Below, in pieces: positions 29,301 to 39,605 of a stretch of DNA of 64,000 nucleotides. The notes under the pieces are model-generated. The model made no database searches and had not been told where the DNA came from. It worked only from the letters and a program-made list of their open reading frames with translations. The first letter of the stretch is position 1; each line of letters starts with the position of its first letter. The stretch covers positions 1 through 64,000 of the forward strand of contig SAXG01000104.1 of assembly GCA_012932865.1 (NCBI GenBank), in the 5' to 3' direction. Source of the DNA: Amylostereum areolatum. Its lineage: Eukaryota; Basidiomycota; Agaricomycetes; Russulales; Stereaceae. Both the position numbers and the translations under genes were made by a program.

Positions 29301-30531
29301 ACATGATCGCATTGCCGCTCCACTCCACCCACATGACCCGCCACAAGCGCCTTGGGAGCATGTATCCATCGACTTTGTCATGCCGCTCCCAGTCTCGGAT
29401 GGAAAAGACGCCATCTGCAATGTGAACTGCATGGGTACCAAGCAGGTTGTATTCTGGGCCACGACCAAAGACCTAACGGAGGACGAACTCGCCTTCGAGT
29501 ACCTACGCGAGGTGGTCCCCCATCATGGAATTCCTAGAAAGATCGTCAGCGACCGTGGCAGCGTGTTTGTCTCCAAATTCACCACAGCATTGTTCCAACT
29601 GTTAGGCATTGAAGGGAACCCGTCCACGGCGTATCACCCTCAGACGGACGGACAGACCGAACGCTCCAACATGACCATGGAAAACTACCTTCGCATCTTC
29701 GTCAATCAACGACAGGACAATTGGACACGTTACCTCCCACTTGCCATGACTGCACTCAACAACATGGTCCATAGTTCGATTGGGATGTCTCCCAACTTTG
29801 CCAACTATGGTCGGGAACTCTACCTGGGGACAAACCCTCGACGTGAGACAGACAACCCATCGGCGAACGAGTTTGCACAACGCATGCGAGACATCTATGA
29901 GGAAGCCCGCTCTGCGCTAAAGGCAGCACAGGACGATCAAAAGCGCTTTTACGATCGCAAGAAGGACGAACCAATAGATTACAAAATTGGCGACTTCGTC
30001 TGGCTGGAAGCCAAGACCAGAGATGGCCAAACCGTAATCAAAACGGCACGTCCTATGCAAAAGCTAGATGACAAGCGCTTTGGTCCTTTCGAAATCCTGG
30101 AAAAAGTCGGAGCATCGGCTTACAAGCTTCGCCTCCCTACATCCTGGTCACGAAAACATCCGGTCTTCAACGAGTCCCTCCTATCTCCACACAACGGTCC
30201 CGCCTTTGACAATCAGAAAGCACCTACACCTCCACCGCCAGAGTTAGTCCAAGGAGAGGAAGTCTATGAGGTCGAAAAGATTATAGACTCCAAGAAGGTT
30301 GGTCGCGGCTTCAAGTACCTCGTCAAATGGAAAGGCTACCCAGACAATGACAATACTTGGGAGCCTCTCACCAATCTCCAGAATGCCAAGAAACGCATTG
30401 ACGACTTCCACCGTGAACATCCGGGTGCCCCGAAACCTGCACGCCTTAATCGTTGGAAACTCCTGTCGGAGGAAGAAACTGGATCTGATTACGACGAGGA
30501 CGTCGAATCTAAGGAAGGGGTGATGTCATGA
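26356..30531 (+). CDS. pol: Pol polyprotein of element 2: protease, RT, RNase H, integrase, chromodomain (1391 aa)
   Basis: A single uninterrupted frame at -1 to gag. An N-terminal low-complexity part has repeated LDM(A/D) motifs (residues about 70-105). Protease active site D-S-G is at 219-221 (LLDSGCTGSC). RT is centred on YLDD at 576-579. RNase H first Asp is 724 (VEADSSDYATG). The integrase zinc finger is HHDGPLVGH ... CETC, and the catalytic triad is Asp 1006, Asp 1066, Glu 1102 (35 residues between the last two). A GPF module and chromodomain (about 1303-1357, YLVKWKGY) complete the chromovirus set. The stop lies a few bases inside the 3' LTR. Nothing appears damaged. Confidence 0.96.
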   Translation: MRGLTMYTASEAQVSVSRSSGFVAPRWPGSRLHMRIVDSDCTTTGDIPIMTSLTDSIGTGTRPVVILDTQASICEPSALDMASVSASVLDMALDTDSVLDMDPVKSGTTPCDGRGTAPKSCYMAPGTAQWTLHRLREDKPESAIAILRIWTHHRRRDEATYEAIKEITSMGDELACQALLELATPMQFIRSASAKEQTVIPTQLVVDSKRIVKALALLDSGCTGSCINTKFVQENHIPTRRTARPIPVRNADGTLNTGGPITEYVTLRLNIQDHEENIDLAVSNLGDTDLFIGHEWLKKHNPHIDWKSGSIEFDRCPISCSRPPPLLNIDEDEKEEEEPVHMEKDEQLFAFDWDGYKATYHIRTHASDIAIEEHAKKKEQTFSERVPTAYHEFKDIFDKDDFDKLPERRPWDHAIELTPNFKPVDCKVYPLTLDEQKQLDAFLEENLRSGRIQPSKSPMASPFFFIKKKDGSLRPVQDYRKLNEMTIKNRYPLPLIQELVDKLKGARHFTKLDVRWGYNNVRIKEGDEWKAAFRTNKGLYEPTVMFFGLTNSPSTFQAMMNDLFKDLIHQGVVVVYLDDILIFTHTLEEHRRIVKEVLRILRENKLYLKPEKCEFEKAEIEYLGMIVGGGRVRMDPAKVAAITNWPAPKTKKQLQSFLGFCNFYRRFIKDFSGIAHPMTKLTGKTEWVWDTPQQEAFEELKRRITSQPVLAIPTDDGQFRVEADSSDYATGAVLSQQQDNGKWHPVAFLSKSLSEAERNYEIYDKELLAIMTALEEWRQYLMGARQEFEIWSDHRNLTYFRKAQKLNRRQARWLTELQEYHCTLLHKPGKTMGKPDAISRLAGLEKGEKDNENIVLLKPELFRALNHAGIITNGPDNVFIERIQEATLLRDHAVERALALKVKGWLEHADGTITWQHRLYVPRDKGLRADIIQAHHDGPLVGHPGRYKTHELITRNYWWPAIRDDVRKYVEGCETCQRTKIRHDRIAAPLHPHDPPQAPWEHVSIDFVMPLPVSDGKDAICNVNCMGTKQVVFWATTKDLTEDELAFEYLREVVPHHGIPRKIVSDRGSVFVSKFTTALFQLLGIEGNPSTAYHPQTDGQTERSNMTMENYLRIFVNQRQDNWTRYLPLAMTALNNMVHSSIGMSPNFANYGRELYLGTNPRRETDNPSANEFAQRMRDIYEEARSALKAAQDDQKRFYDRKKDEPIDYKIGDFVWLEAKTRDGQTVIKTARPMQKLDDKRFGPFEILEKVGASAYKLRLPTSWSRKHPVFNESLLSPHNGPAFDNQKAPTPPPPELVQGEEVYEVEKIIDSKKVGRGFKYLVKWKGYPDNDNTWEPLTNLQNAKKRIDDFHREHPGAPKPARLNRWKLLSEEETGSDYDEDVESKEGVMS
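30511..30523 (+). other. Polypurine tract of element 2
   Basis: AAGGAAGGGG lies just before TGA|TGTCATG, at the start of the 3' LTR. Confidence 0.75.
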
Positions 30532-30980
30532 ACGGTCTATAATTTTCTTTTTACTTTACATCGGTTACACGCTTTAGGACTTATCGACTTATCACCGGTC
30601 CGGCTCCACCTTGGCCCGGACCCGGCTCATCTATATCCCGCCCGGACCCACGTGACTCATCTCGGTCCGGGTCTGACTCCTTTCTCTTGACTCATGCTGT
30701 ACGATACTGACTCATGCTGTGCTCTTTTACATACGACTGCTTACTTATACTTGGTCTGCTTACTGATCGCCGTGTATTGGTTGCTTACCTAAGTCTCTCT
30801 CCTCTTGTGTATATAAGGCTCGCTCTCGCTGTACATATTCCTTATCTCGAGCTAGTCAATTCTACCGACTTTGCTTGCTTTCCCTTGTCTGTCGCCGTGT
30901 CTGATCGGCTCCCCTCTGTCGTCCTCTTCCTCTGTCAGCTTTGTCGTAACTTGGTGCTGTCGCACTAGTCGTTGCTGACA
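30524..30980 (+). repeat. 3' LTR of element 2
   Basis: It is 457 bp and appears identical to the 5' LTR. It is followed by AGGGC, the right target-site duplication. Confidence 0.95.
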
Positions 30981-31702
30981 AGGGCAAGCAGGGCATGGTG
31001 TCCAATCGGCAAAGTCCGAGACTGTGCCACGACAACATATTACGTAATATGTCCTATACCGTCCCATGTCCGAATTTGTGGCTTCCTTATGGGTCCACAT
31101 AGGTCCAGCACGATCCCTCCACCACCCGTGGCACGGCCGCACGGACACCGTCGATAGTGCCAGGGGAACACTCACGCGCAGTCAGCATGCCACGCTGGTC
31201 ACGATTTTTCCCCTTTCCACCTCGCTCTCCTCGCGATCGACGAGCAAATCCTCGACAGACCGTAGCGGAGACGAGAAGGATTTGTTGGTGAGCGTTGTCT
31301 TTTCTCATATCGTAGAAGAGGCACTGAAGCGGGCTCGTATGGCGTATAGTCTGCTGTACCGAAGACCTTGAGTCCCATCCGATGAATGCGAAGCGCACGG
31401 CATAGCGGAACAGAACTTGCACGATTTTGCCCCGCGAAGGAGAAGTGTTCATAGGTACTTACCCCTCGTTATACCCCTCCGAGAGCGCCTTTGATAACCG
31501 TGGCCTAACAAGGACTTACTGCTTTCCAGTTTTCCCAAGTTGCTCCCGCCTGAGAACGCTGAAGTGAGTCAGTCTTCGTCAATTTCAGCCTTCAATACGC
31601 CTCATCCACACATACAGCTCACCGCATAACGACAGAAGGTTGGTGGTTGTCATAAAACACAGCCCTTTTCCTCACCAGCCATCGATAGCATCGGCACGTT
31701 GC
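30981..31702. other. Intergenic flank with a perfect 18-bp palindrome
   Basis: No gene is supported. ACATATTACGTAATATGT (31035-31052) is a perfect palindrome. The last 300 bp should contain the promoter of the F-box-like gene. Confidence 0.5.
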
Positions 31703-33065
31703 ATGGCATCATCCACGCATATTCCCCGCCTTCCACAAGACGTCTACCGGCGCATCATTTACAGCGACCTCACCATCAACTGTGACCCCTACCATCTCGG
31801 CCACTTCACCCTCCTTTGCCTCTCCAAAGCTTGGAAATATGAAGTCGAATGCGCGCTCTACGAGCGCGTGAAGATCCCGGACAACAATCTCCTTCTCTTC
31901 GCGCGCACGCTCGCGGCACGCCCGGACCTCGCCTCCCGCGTGCGCACACTCGAGTTCATCACCGCAGGACGACATCCGCGCCGGCCAGGCGAGCGCGAGC
32001 TCGTGCGTCGGATGTTCAAGATGCTCGTCAACCTCAAGGATCTCGCGTTCCGGTGCCGGGAGGCGGGGATCGGGGGTCCGGAGAACGACCTCATATACCA
32101 GGCCGAAGACGAATGGATCCTCGCGGACGTCCCCTTCAAGCTCGACCGCCTCGTCTGCACCTTCGGGTGGGGCGAGCGCCTCTTCCACCTTCTCAAGACC
32201 CAGCCCTCGCTCCGCCAGTTCGAGAGCTCGGACGACTCGGTGTAGACGTCCGAATGGCTGCAGGCGTCGGGGCCCCGCGCGTCGGAAGACGTCCTCGAGA
32301 ATTGCAGGTGCATGGCCATCGTGCCGTATATGACGGCGACGTTCGCGCGGCTGCCGCGCTTGACGCACGTCCGGCTGAAGCTCTCGATGCGTTCTCCGGT
32401 CGACGAGGCGTATGGCGCTGCGGAGGTGGGCCGGTTCGGCGAGGACCTGAGGGTGGCTATGATCGACCGGTTTCTGGTTCCCGAGGCGGATGGAGAATAC
32501 CTGGCTCCAGCGCAAATTGTCAAGAAGTTTGCGGAGAAGACGCCGAACGTGACTGTGCTCGGGATGGTGGACGCAGCCTCTTGGGTGGGCTGTCCTTCTT
32601 CCTTTGTGAGCGGGAAAGCTGACGAATGGTATCCTACAGTCCCCTCGCGATAACAAAGAAGTACTCCAAATCCTCGTTTCGTTCTTTCCCAAGCTCAAGG
32701 CGTTTATTTGGGGTCCCAACTCCCGGCACTACTCCCTACACGAATCCGACGACTGGTCCTCCACCGAGTTCGATGGCTTTTCGACGGACTCGGACGACGA
32801 GTCAACAGAGCGGGACAAGGTGGAGAAGTATGCGCGTGCAATGATGGAAGCAATCCCGTCCATGGAGTATTTCTTCGTGGTCGGACAGCGCCGGTCAGGG
32901 ACGGGGTCGTATAAGCGGGAGCTGGGCGAGGATGGCAGGGTGCGTGTGGGACGGCGGGGCATCTTGTTGACTCAGGCGACGGACTTTTGTTACATAGATC
33001 CCGAGGCACCGTACGATGCATTGGCGGACTCGTTGCTCAACGGCAGACGATTCGATTTGACGTGA
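31703..33065 (+). pseudogene. F-box-like protein gene, paralogue 1, with premature TAG
   Basis: Exons are 31703-32584 and 32640-33065 (intron 55 bp). The frame is 435 codons, interrupted only by TAG at codon 181 (32243-32245). The N-terminus (IPRLPQDVYRRIIYSDL ... LLCLSKAWKYEVECALYERV) has the F-box pattern, the module that docks substrate receptors onto SCF ubiquitin ligases via Skp1. The rest aligns along its length with the paralogue at 35478, including LAPAQI(V/F)K(K/R)FA(E/G)KTP and the same intron position. The aligned region of the paralogue has no stop. It is likely a recent pseudogene, or makes a 180-residue truncated protein. Confidence 0.7.
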
Positions 33066-35477
33066 ATTTCTAGCGGTTCGTGTGGTTGGGTCATACATTA
33101 CATGCGTCATGTTCGACGTTGGCCGGTAAGTTTCTAACGTACGGCAGTGGGCGAGATCGGCGCGGAGGGTGCCCTCCATTGGGTGCAATTCAAGCACAGG
33201 CCCGGTACAAAGGCTGCGATGCGGCAGTCTGGCGGACTGGAGAAACTTGTCGGTCGATGAGAAGGTACACACAACCCGGAACGGCGTACTTTGAATGACA
33301 ATCTTTGGTGCAGATATGTTTCGGCCTCGCGCCGTGGACTAAACTCGTCGTGCAGGTTGGTGAGTCGCAACAATGCTTGATATAAGGGGGGAAATCTTCC
33401 TGCGCTCGTCGCCATGAGTCGGCTTGATAGCGGTGAACAGAAACGGGGAGAAGACACTGCTTACAATGTGTCCACAAACGCGGGTACGCTTCGGGAGGAT
33501 GATATGGCACATTAATGGTCGTTGAAGATAGGATAGTTTGACGGAGATTGGACCCAGAAGTGCGAGGTGAGATGGAGGCAGAAAACACTGGGACACACGA
33601 ACGTACATATGCACCCATAAGACAAAGCAATCGAGAAGCGTGCGGGGCGCTGGCCTATGTTTCCCGAGCTGTGCCGCCAACAATGTCGAAACAAAGGAAC
33701 GGCGCTCAGTGGCGTGCGCTGTCAATGTTGCTCCAAGTTCCTGCCATGCTGCGATGTGAGGGTCGGACGGGGGGGAGGGGGTCCATTCGACAGACATGAT
33801 AAAATGTTGACAAGTCCTGGGAATCGGTCGGTACCAAGGTCGCAAATTAGGGAGGATGCCACACAATGAACCCATGGCTCATAGAAGACTTTACCTGAGA
33901 TTCAGAGGGTCGTCCGAGCCCCGATGATCCGCGCCTTGGATTCGGAAAGTGGGGCAACACGAGCCACGAGAAACATAGTACTAACAAAGCAAACCTTCCC
34001 TTGATCAAACCTTTCCCGGGTACATGAACTTGGCGACGGCAAACTATGACGCACGACAAAGGTGCAACATGCAATGGGCAGGGGCGCTACGTCTTGCATA
34101 ATACGTCGCCTCGTGTTGTAATCTTGAGGTATACAAATTGGAATTGAACGAGTACTTCCATGTCACTCGGACTCCCGGGAAGACCTGTACGTAGGGGGGA
34201 GATGCGTGTGAGGCCCTGAGTGTGTACGACCAGAAAGAACATCTGTCGAGGTAGGTTGAGGTTCTCATAATATATGTCGTGCCAGTCGTGGTGCTGTTGC
34301 CTAAGTACCGTCGTCGGGGACCGTGTCGAGGTGAGATAAATAAAATAACTTCAGAGTCCGACCCGACTCGCCGCGGCACGCGGCAAGTCCGACAGACTCA
34401 TTGATACCATCGTCTCATCTATCTTCTCTCACACTACTATACTGTACGGGTGAGTACAGTGGCGATTCAGCTTGTTTTAGCTATACACAGCTTTGGCGCT
34501 TTTCTCAAACGGTGTCAAACCTCGCATTCCTCGAAACGGACACACCAGGGTTGAACACGCCGCACGGGACCCCTGAAAATTTCCCTTTCGAAAACGGTGG
34601 CGAATAGGATTACGTAGACGGTCTCCCAGTCTTCGCCATCTCCACTGTCCAGTCACTCTAATCACTCAAGGCCTAACGCTCATATGACGTAGGACGGTCT
34701 TCCGGTCCTCGTATCTCCTGAACATAGGTCGAAATCGGTCCGTGTGTTTCCAGAAACCACCGGCATGCGCAAGTCCAGGGCTCGCATCGCATTATAGGTT
34801 CCATCAGAGGTTATAAGGCCGCGCGATTGGCGTCGCGGGTACAAGCTGCTCTTGCTCCCCTACCCCAACCATCGCTCTCCCATCGCTCTCATTCCCAACC
34901 AACGTCTTCTGCCGCTCATCTCTACTTGACCCGTTGAACAAGAAGGTCATCGACAGTATGTTGCTACGCAGTCGTGGACAGGCGGTCGGTACTCACGTGA
35001 AATGGTGTGCCCTAGACTGAACAAGTGACGTGTAGTACAACTGCATAGTGTACCCGCATTGGTCCAAACCAAGAGACCGCTCGTAAGCGCATTTCTTCCT
35101 CCAGCGCCTGCCACACGCCCTGATAGAGTACAGACAGAACCACCATCAACACGCGCCAACATCTCTACTTACCTCGTCTGTGAGGTCAAAATCAGTACGT
35201 GCTATGTCATCTGAAAGTTGGAGACTGTCGTTTATGTTGCGTTTCTTAGTACCAACGCAAGCCGCCTAGCTCGGTTGAAGACAAACACTCTTCGCCTCAA
35301 GAAGTGCGACACCTCTCTTATTCTGATCGTTCATCGCTGATCATGCTTGCATTGTAGTCTGAAGTACGCCCAAATAACTCAACTTCGTTCCAGCCCGCTT
35401 GTTCTCGATATCCAGTCAGTTGCCCGTCTTTATCATTTGACGTCAGATCTGAAAGCAGTTCCCGTACCTTTACTTAG
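33066..35477. other. Mostly unannotated; possible minus-strand multi-exon gene at about 33190-33875
   Basis: On the minus strand, 33875-33660 reads MSVEWTPSPPSDPHIAAW... in a clean frame. A neighbouring frame at about 33520-33290 has a Cys/His-rich string (LWTHCKQCLLPVSVHRYQ, YIKHCCDSPTC) that could be a later exon encoding a small zinc-binding protein. I could not define all splice sites. The region 33880-35477 shows no coding support. A TTATAAGG box with CT-rich downstream sequence lies near 34810. Confidence 0.3.
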
Positions 35478-36881
35478 ATGGCCTTCACAGGTGTGACTAT
35501 GATGGATATACCGCCACTACCTCAAGAGTTGTACAGTCGGTTCATGACCGAACACCTCAACCTCCAGTCACGGTCCTGGGCGCGGGACACTGCTCAGGGG
35601 GACCTCCATCGGTTCACTTACGTCTCCAAGGCCTGGAAATACGAAGCAGAACGCATCATCTATGATCGAGTCTACGTCCGCGGTCGGAATCTCCTGCTGT
35701 TCTGTCGTACTCTCATCGAACGTCCCGATCTCGCCAAGCGCGTTAGAGTGCTCGAGTTCTGTACTGCTGGAAAGCACCGCCGACTTCCCGGAGAGCTAGA
35801 CTTGGTGAAACGCATGTTCCAGCTTGTCGTAAATTTGAAGGATCTAAAATTCTGGGGCCAACCTCTATATGAATGGGATGTCTCTGGCGATATCATCTGC
35901 GTCCACCGGGACTGGGATGTCCTGAAGGATGTCCCATTCAAACTGGATCGATTTGTGTCTAGCTTTTACTGGCACGAGAACCTCTTCGAGTTTCTTGAGC
36001 AGCAACCAGCGCTGCGTCAGTTCGAGAGCTTGAGTAATAGAAATGACTCCAAGGACTGGGTTGAAGGCGGCTTCATTGCTCCGGAGGCAGTACTTGCGAA
36101 CTGTAAAGCGTTGCGCCTCGAACCGTACATGACTCACACCTTCACACGTCTCCCTCCCGTTACGCACTTGCATCTCCGTTTATGTCAGCGACCTCCAATC
36201 GAAGAAGCCCACGGGGCGGAGGAGGTCGCGTTGTTTGGGGAACACTTGCGAGTCCTTATGATCAGTCGCGGAGTCAACAGACACCGTGATGACGATTATT
36301 TGGCACCAGCGCAAATATTCAAGAGGTTCGCTGGGAAAACCCCGAAGTTGTCTGTCGTCGGGATGATAGACGATGTTATGTGGGTAAGCGTTTCCTAACC
36401 ACACTTAATGGTTTCCGTTCAAGCCCTGATGAATAGTACATAGTCGCCTAAGGACAACAAGGATGTCCTCCGCGCATTGACGGGAAACTTTCCAGCCTTG
36501 AAGGCATTCATTTGGGGCCCCAAGTCAAGCGTTGCAAGTGTAACTGGGCTCGGTGTCGACGGCTGGGGCACGTCGGAAGACGATGGATATTCCACCCTCT
36601 CCGATGACGATGCGGATCAAATGGACAAGGTTGAAATATTTGCGACAGATATGATGATAGCCGTCCCTTCCTTGGAATTTTTCTTCGTCGTTGGAGAGGG
36701 CAGAGGATGTTATGCATTCTCAAAGGACCTGTGTCCAGAGGACGACGAGTACCATATTCATCGACGCGGAGTGGCACTTTCCGCGGTGGACACTAGTCTA
36801 TTCAGCTTTATCGATCCCGAGTTCCCATTCGACTTATTCGGTGAATCACGACTATTCGACGGACGTTTTGATGTAGAATGA
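35478..36881 (+). CDS. F-box-like protein, paralogue 2, intact (447 aa)
   Basis: Exons are 35478-36383 and 36444-36881 with a 60-bp intron, giving an intact 447-residue protein. The N-terminal 50 residues (IPPLPQELYSRFMTEHL ... YVSKAWKYEAERIIYDRV) follow the F-box pattern. The remaining sequence has regularly spaced Leu and short amphipathic stretches (LLLFCRTLIERPDLAKRVRVLEF, ALKAFIWGPKS), as in the F-box/LRR-like families expanded in mushrooms. It probably acts as a substrate adaptor of an SCF E3 ligase; the target is unknown. The paralogue at 31703 has the same intron position but a premature stop, so this copy may be the functional one. Confidence 0.75.
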
Positions 36882-39605
36882 TGGAGGCTGTATGATAGAC
36901 CAGAATAAACAGATGCTACAAAGTGCGACTACAACATGATAATCACGAGGGACGCGAATGAAACCACCGCACAGGCTCAATACGCCATCGGAGACAGAAA
37001 CGGTCGATATGGCGGCCGATTGTTCGACAGTGAATAACATCCAGCCTCGAGAGGTGAAATCCTCCACTGGGTTTCATGACGCGTAAGGGGAATGACACGA
37101 ACGTCATGCGCCTTTGTTGACCTTGGTGGAGCGGCTGAGGAGGTCTGCCTAGTAGCAATAGGGACACCGGAAGAGGGGTACAAGTGCGGGAGGTTTATAC
37201 TACTCTCCGAGCTTTTTCCATGCTTGGAAGTGCGAGATTTAGAATCCCCAGAAGGTATTGATTGCGTCGATTTCGAGTGCTTGCGGTGTCTGGGATTCGG
37301 AGCTCTATCCGTGTGAAAACGGTTGGTAGTATCTTGGCGGCGGCGAGAATCTTGCTCGTGGGAGTGGCTATTTGTAGCGTCCCGGTAGTCCATCACTTCA
37401 CCCGAGTATTGCGGTAAGGTGGCTGTAGGATGTGAATGCTGCGGAGAACATGAAAAATACGAAGCAAGCGGCAGTCGTGGATGATGGGTGCGACGCGAAG
37501 GACGCGGGGGACATATGGAACAGTTTCTAACTTTGCAATCCTCTTCTCGTTGCTCGGGTATACTGCCAATCAACGTAATTATGGAGATACTTGCGCAGTA
37601 ATTGGCCCACGCACGGTGTTATGCATGTTAAATAACAACGGTGGGTTGCGAGGAAGGTATGAGCAGTGCTTTCGACACACGTGGATACGTGGCAGTCGCT
37701 CAGGACGTATGTGCGATACTTTACCTGGATGTTTTGAAGTTAAGAGAAAATACCCTTGTGCCAGGAGATAACTTACATGATGCCCACATGGAAATACAGC
37801 GTAAGGTTGTATTACACGACACATCGAAGGTGGTGTACAACGGAGTGAAGGACAGGGAAGTGGAGGTATGAGATTGGGAGAGGCCTGACGAGGAGCCAAA
37901 GAGTTCGGTAGTTGTGACGAGGAGGGTTCTGCAGGATAACAGACGGATATCCCCCGTGAGATGGATGGTGAAGGTGTCCTTACGACCTGACTTCGTCGCG
38001 CTGGCATTTATGCAAATGCAAAGAGGGAGACTTGCTTCATCGGTGCATATTCAACTGCACGTTCCCGGAATTGGCTCGCCTGAGAAGAAGAGAAGTCAAT
38101 ACACTCAGTGGCCACTCCTCACAGCTTACTGCGATACAGATATCTAGGAGGGGCTCACCGTACTGACGAGGCCCTGCATTGAGGCGAGAGAAGCAGGAGG
38201 CGACGAGAAGCGGACAGTCAGGAGGCTCGACGTGCCACAATATTCGCCTGAGCATAGGACGGGAGCCTCAGAACTCGGGCCTTAACGCGCATCGCGGGAT
38301 CTTCACCGTCAAAGCGTTGAATCTTCTCTGGGGAGAACAGCAAGGTGGCTCGAGATTGCGCATTCCGAGTTCCAAGCGTTGGGCGCACAGCTTGTCGCAT
38401 TGACGAGGAAGAACGAACTGAAGGGAAGAAGAGTCAAAACATAATATTAGAGGGCCTCACCCGAGGTGTCACTACTTGAGCGCTGAGCCCCAATTGCGGG
38501 TATCCTGGTATTGAAACTCGCCTTGGAGCGCAAAAGAGTATCATGCCGGGCCTCCTTGAGTCTTGCACGATGAAATTGGCTCGTCGAGTTCAAAGTATCC
38601 CGAAACGAGCCTGGTCGAAAAAGCGATAGGGAAAGGCTTTAGAAACGTCCGAATGCCCATTGCACAGGTTGGTGGCTACAAGAGAACACGACGACAGCTT
38701 GAGCGGGAGGGTCAGGAACGGGTCCACGACTTGCGCTTTGCCAAAGTGAATCCTGGCTATTATGGGCGCTCCAGGTATCAGAACTTCGGGAGGGATTGCT
38801 GTACGGTGGCTCAGCGCTTGTGGGGAGGCCGATGCAAGTGATGGCGAAGTAACGGTTCAACGGTCAACGTTACGTTCACACAACGTTCACGTTCAGGTTT
38901 TGTTTGCGAGGCGCGTGGCAAAAAAACACACCGTTGTCCGACACGTGACCTCACCCGCGTTCTTCCTGCGCTCATCGTACCCCCGTCGACCATTTCTGTA
39001 CGGCGGAATCTCTCCCCCTGCTAGACCACGCACACGCAACAAGGTCCCATATTTGGGCATACGAAGTCTCGTCATCGAAGAAAATGTTGAGCTCCGCACA
39101 CAGTTTGGCGTGCTACGCCGCGAAACCCTAATCGGCGCGCTCGAGGTTGTGGACGTTCTACACTTGGCTGTACTTGGTATGTCCCCAAGCGCTTTCTGAT
39201 AGAAATGTAGACATTGATGAATGGCGTTTTGTTCTGTTCATAGGACGTATCGTCTGCTTATGGTGGTGCATACAAAGCAAAAGTAGCCGACGGCGTATGA
39301 ACGGCCGCGACGACGGTGACGACGGATTGGACATCAGGGTTTTTGTGCTTTCAGGTGAGGACAGTTTTGATATGGGTTGAATCCTGGTTTCATTTCTGGT
39401 CCATAGTGAACTGGTCCTCATCGACGGGGTCGCAGAGCTCTGATGAGACACCTCCTATCTCGCCGCCTTCGAATCCCAGGGCAAACTTGACCTACTTGCC
39501 CTCCAGAATATCCTCTCATCGACCAAATGTCCGTTATCGCCCCCTTTACCCCATCTTTTCTCGAGCTTTACTGCTGGTACCCTGCCATCAACCCACCTTC
39601 CGTCC
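36882..39605. other. Region without a confident gene; Ser/Arg-rich frame and possible zinc-binding fragment on minus strand
   Basis: Minus 37490-36977 encodes a Ser/His/Arg-rich, disordered sequence (MDYRDATNSHSHEQD). Minus 37850-37600 can be spliced over a 52-bp GTAAGT...CAG intron to join FPCGHH to a basic Cys/His-containing segment (RIHVCRKHCSYL), suggesting a small zinc-binding protein. On the plus strand, 39050-39400 looks like fragments of an F-box-like gene (LRTQFGVLRRETLIGALEVV) with a 64-bp candidate intron. None forms a complete model. Confidence 0.3.

Larger units (their letters stand above)
23467..30980 (+). mobile_element. Full-length, apparently intact Ty3/gypsy chromovirus, element 2 (7,514 bp)
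   Basis: Two 457-bp LTRs (23467-23923 and 30524-30980) show no difference I could find. A 5-bp duplication AGGGC flanks the element (23462-23466 and 30981-30985). gag (25103-26359) and the long pol frame (26356-30531) are both uninterrupted, with all catalytic residues. Perfect LTR identity with open frames indicates a very recent, possibly still mobile insertion. It is related to element 1 in plan but clearly a different family by protein sequence and LTR. Confidence 0.96.
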
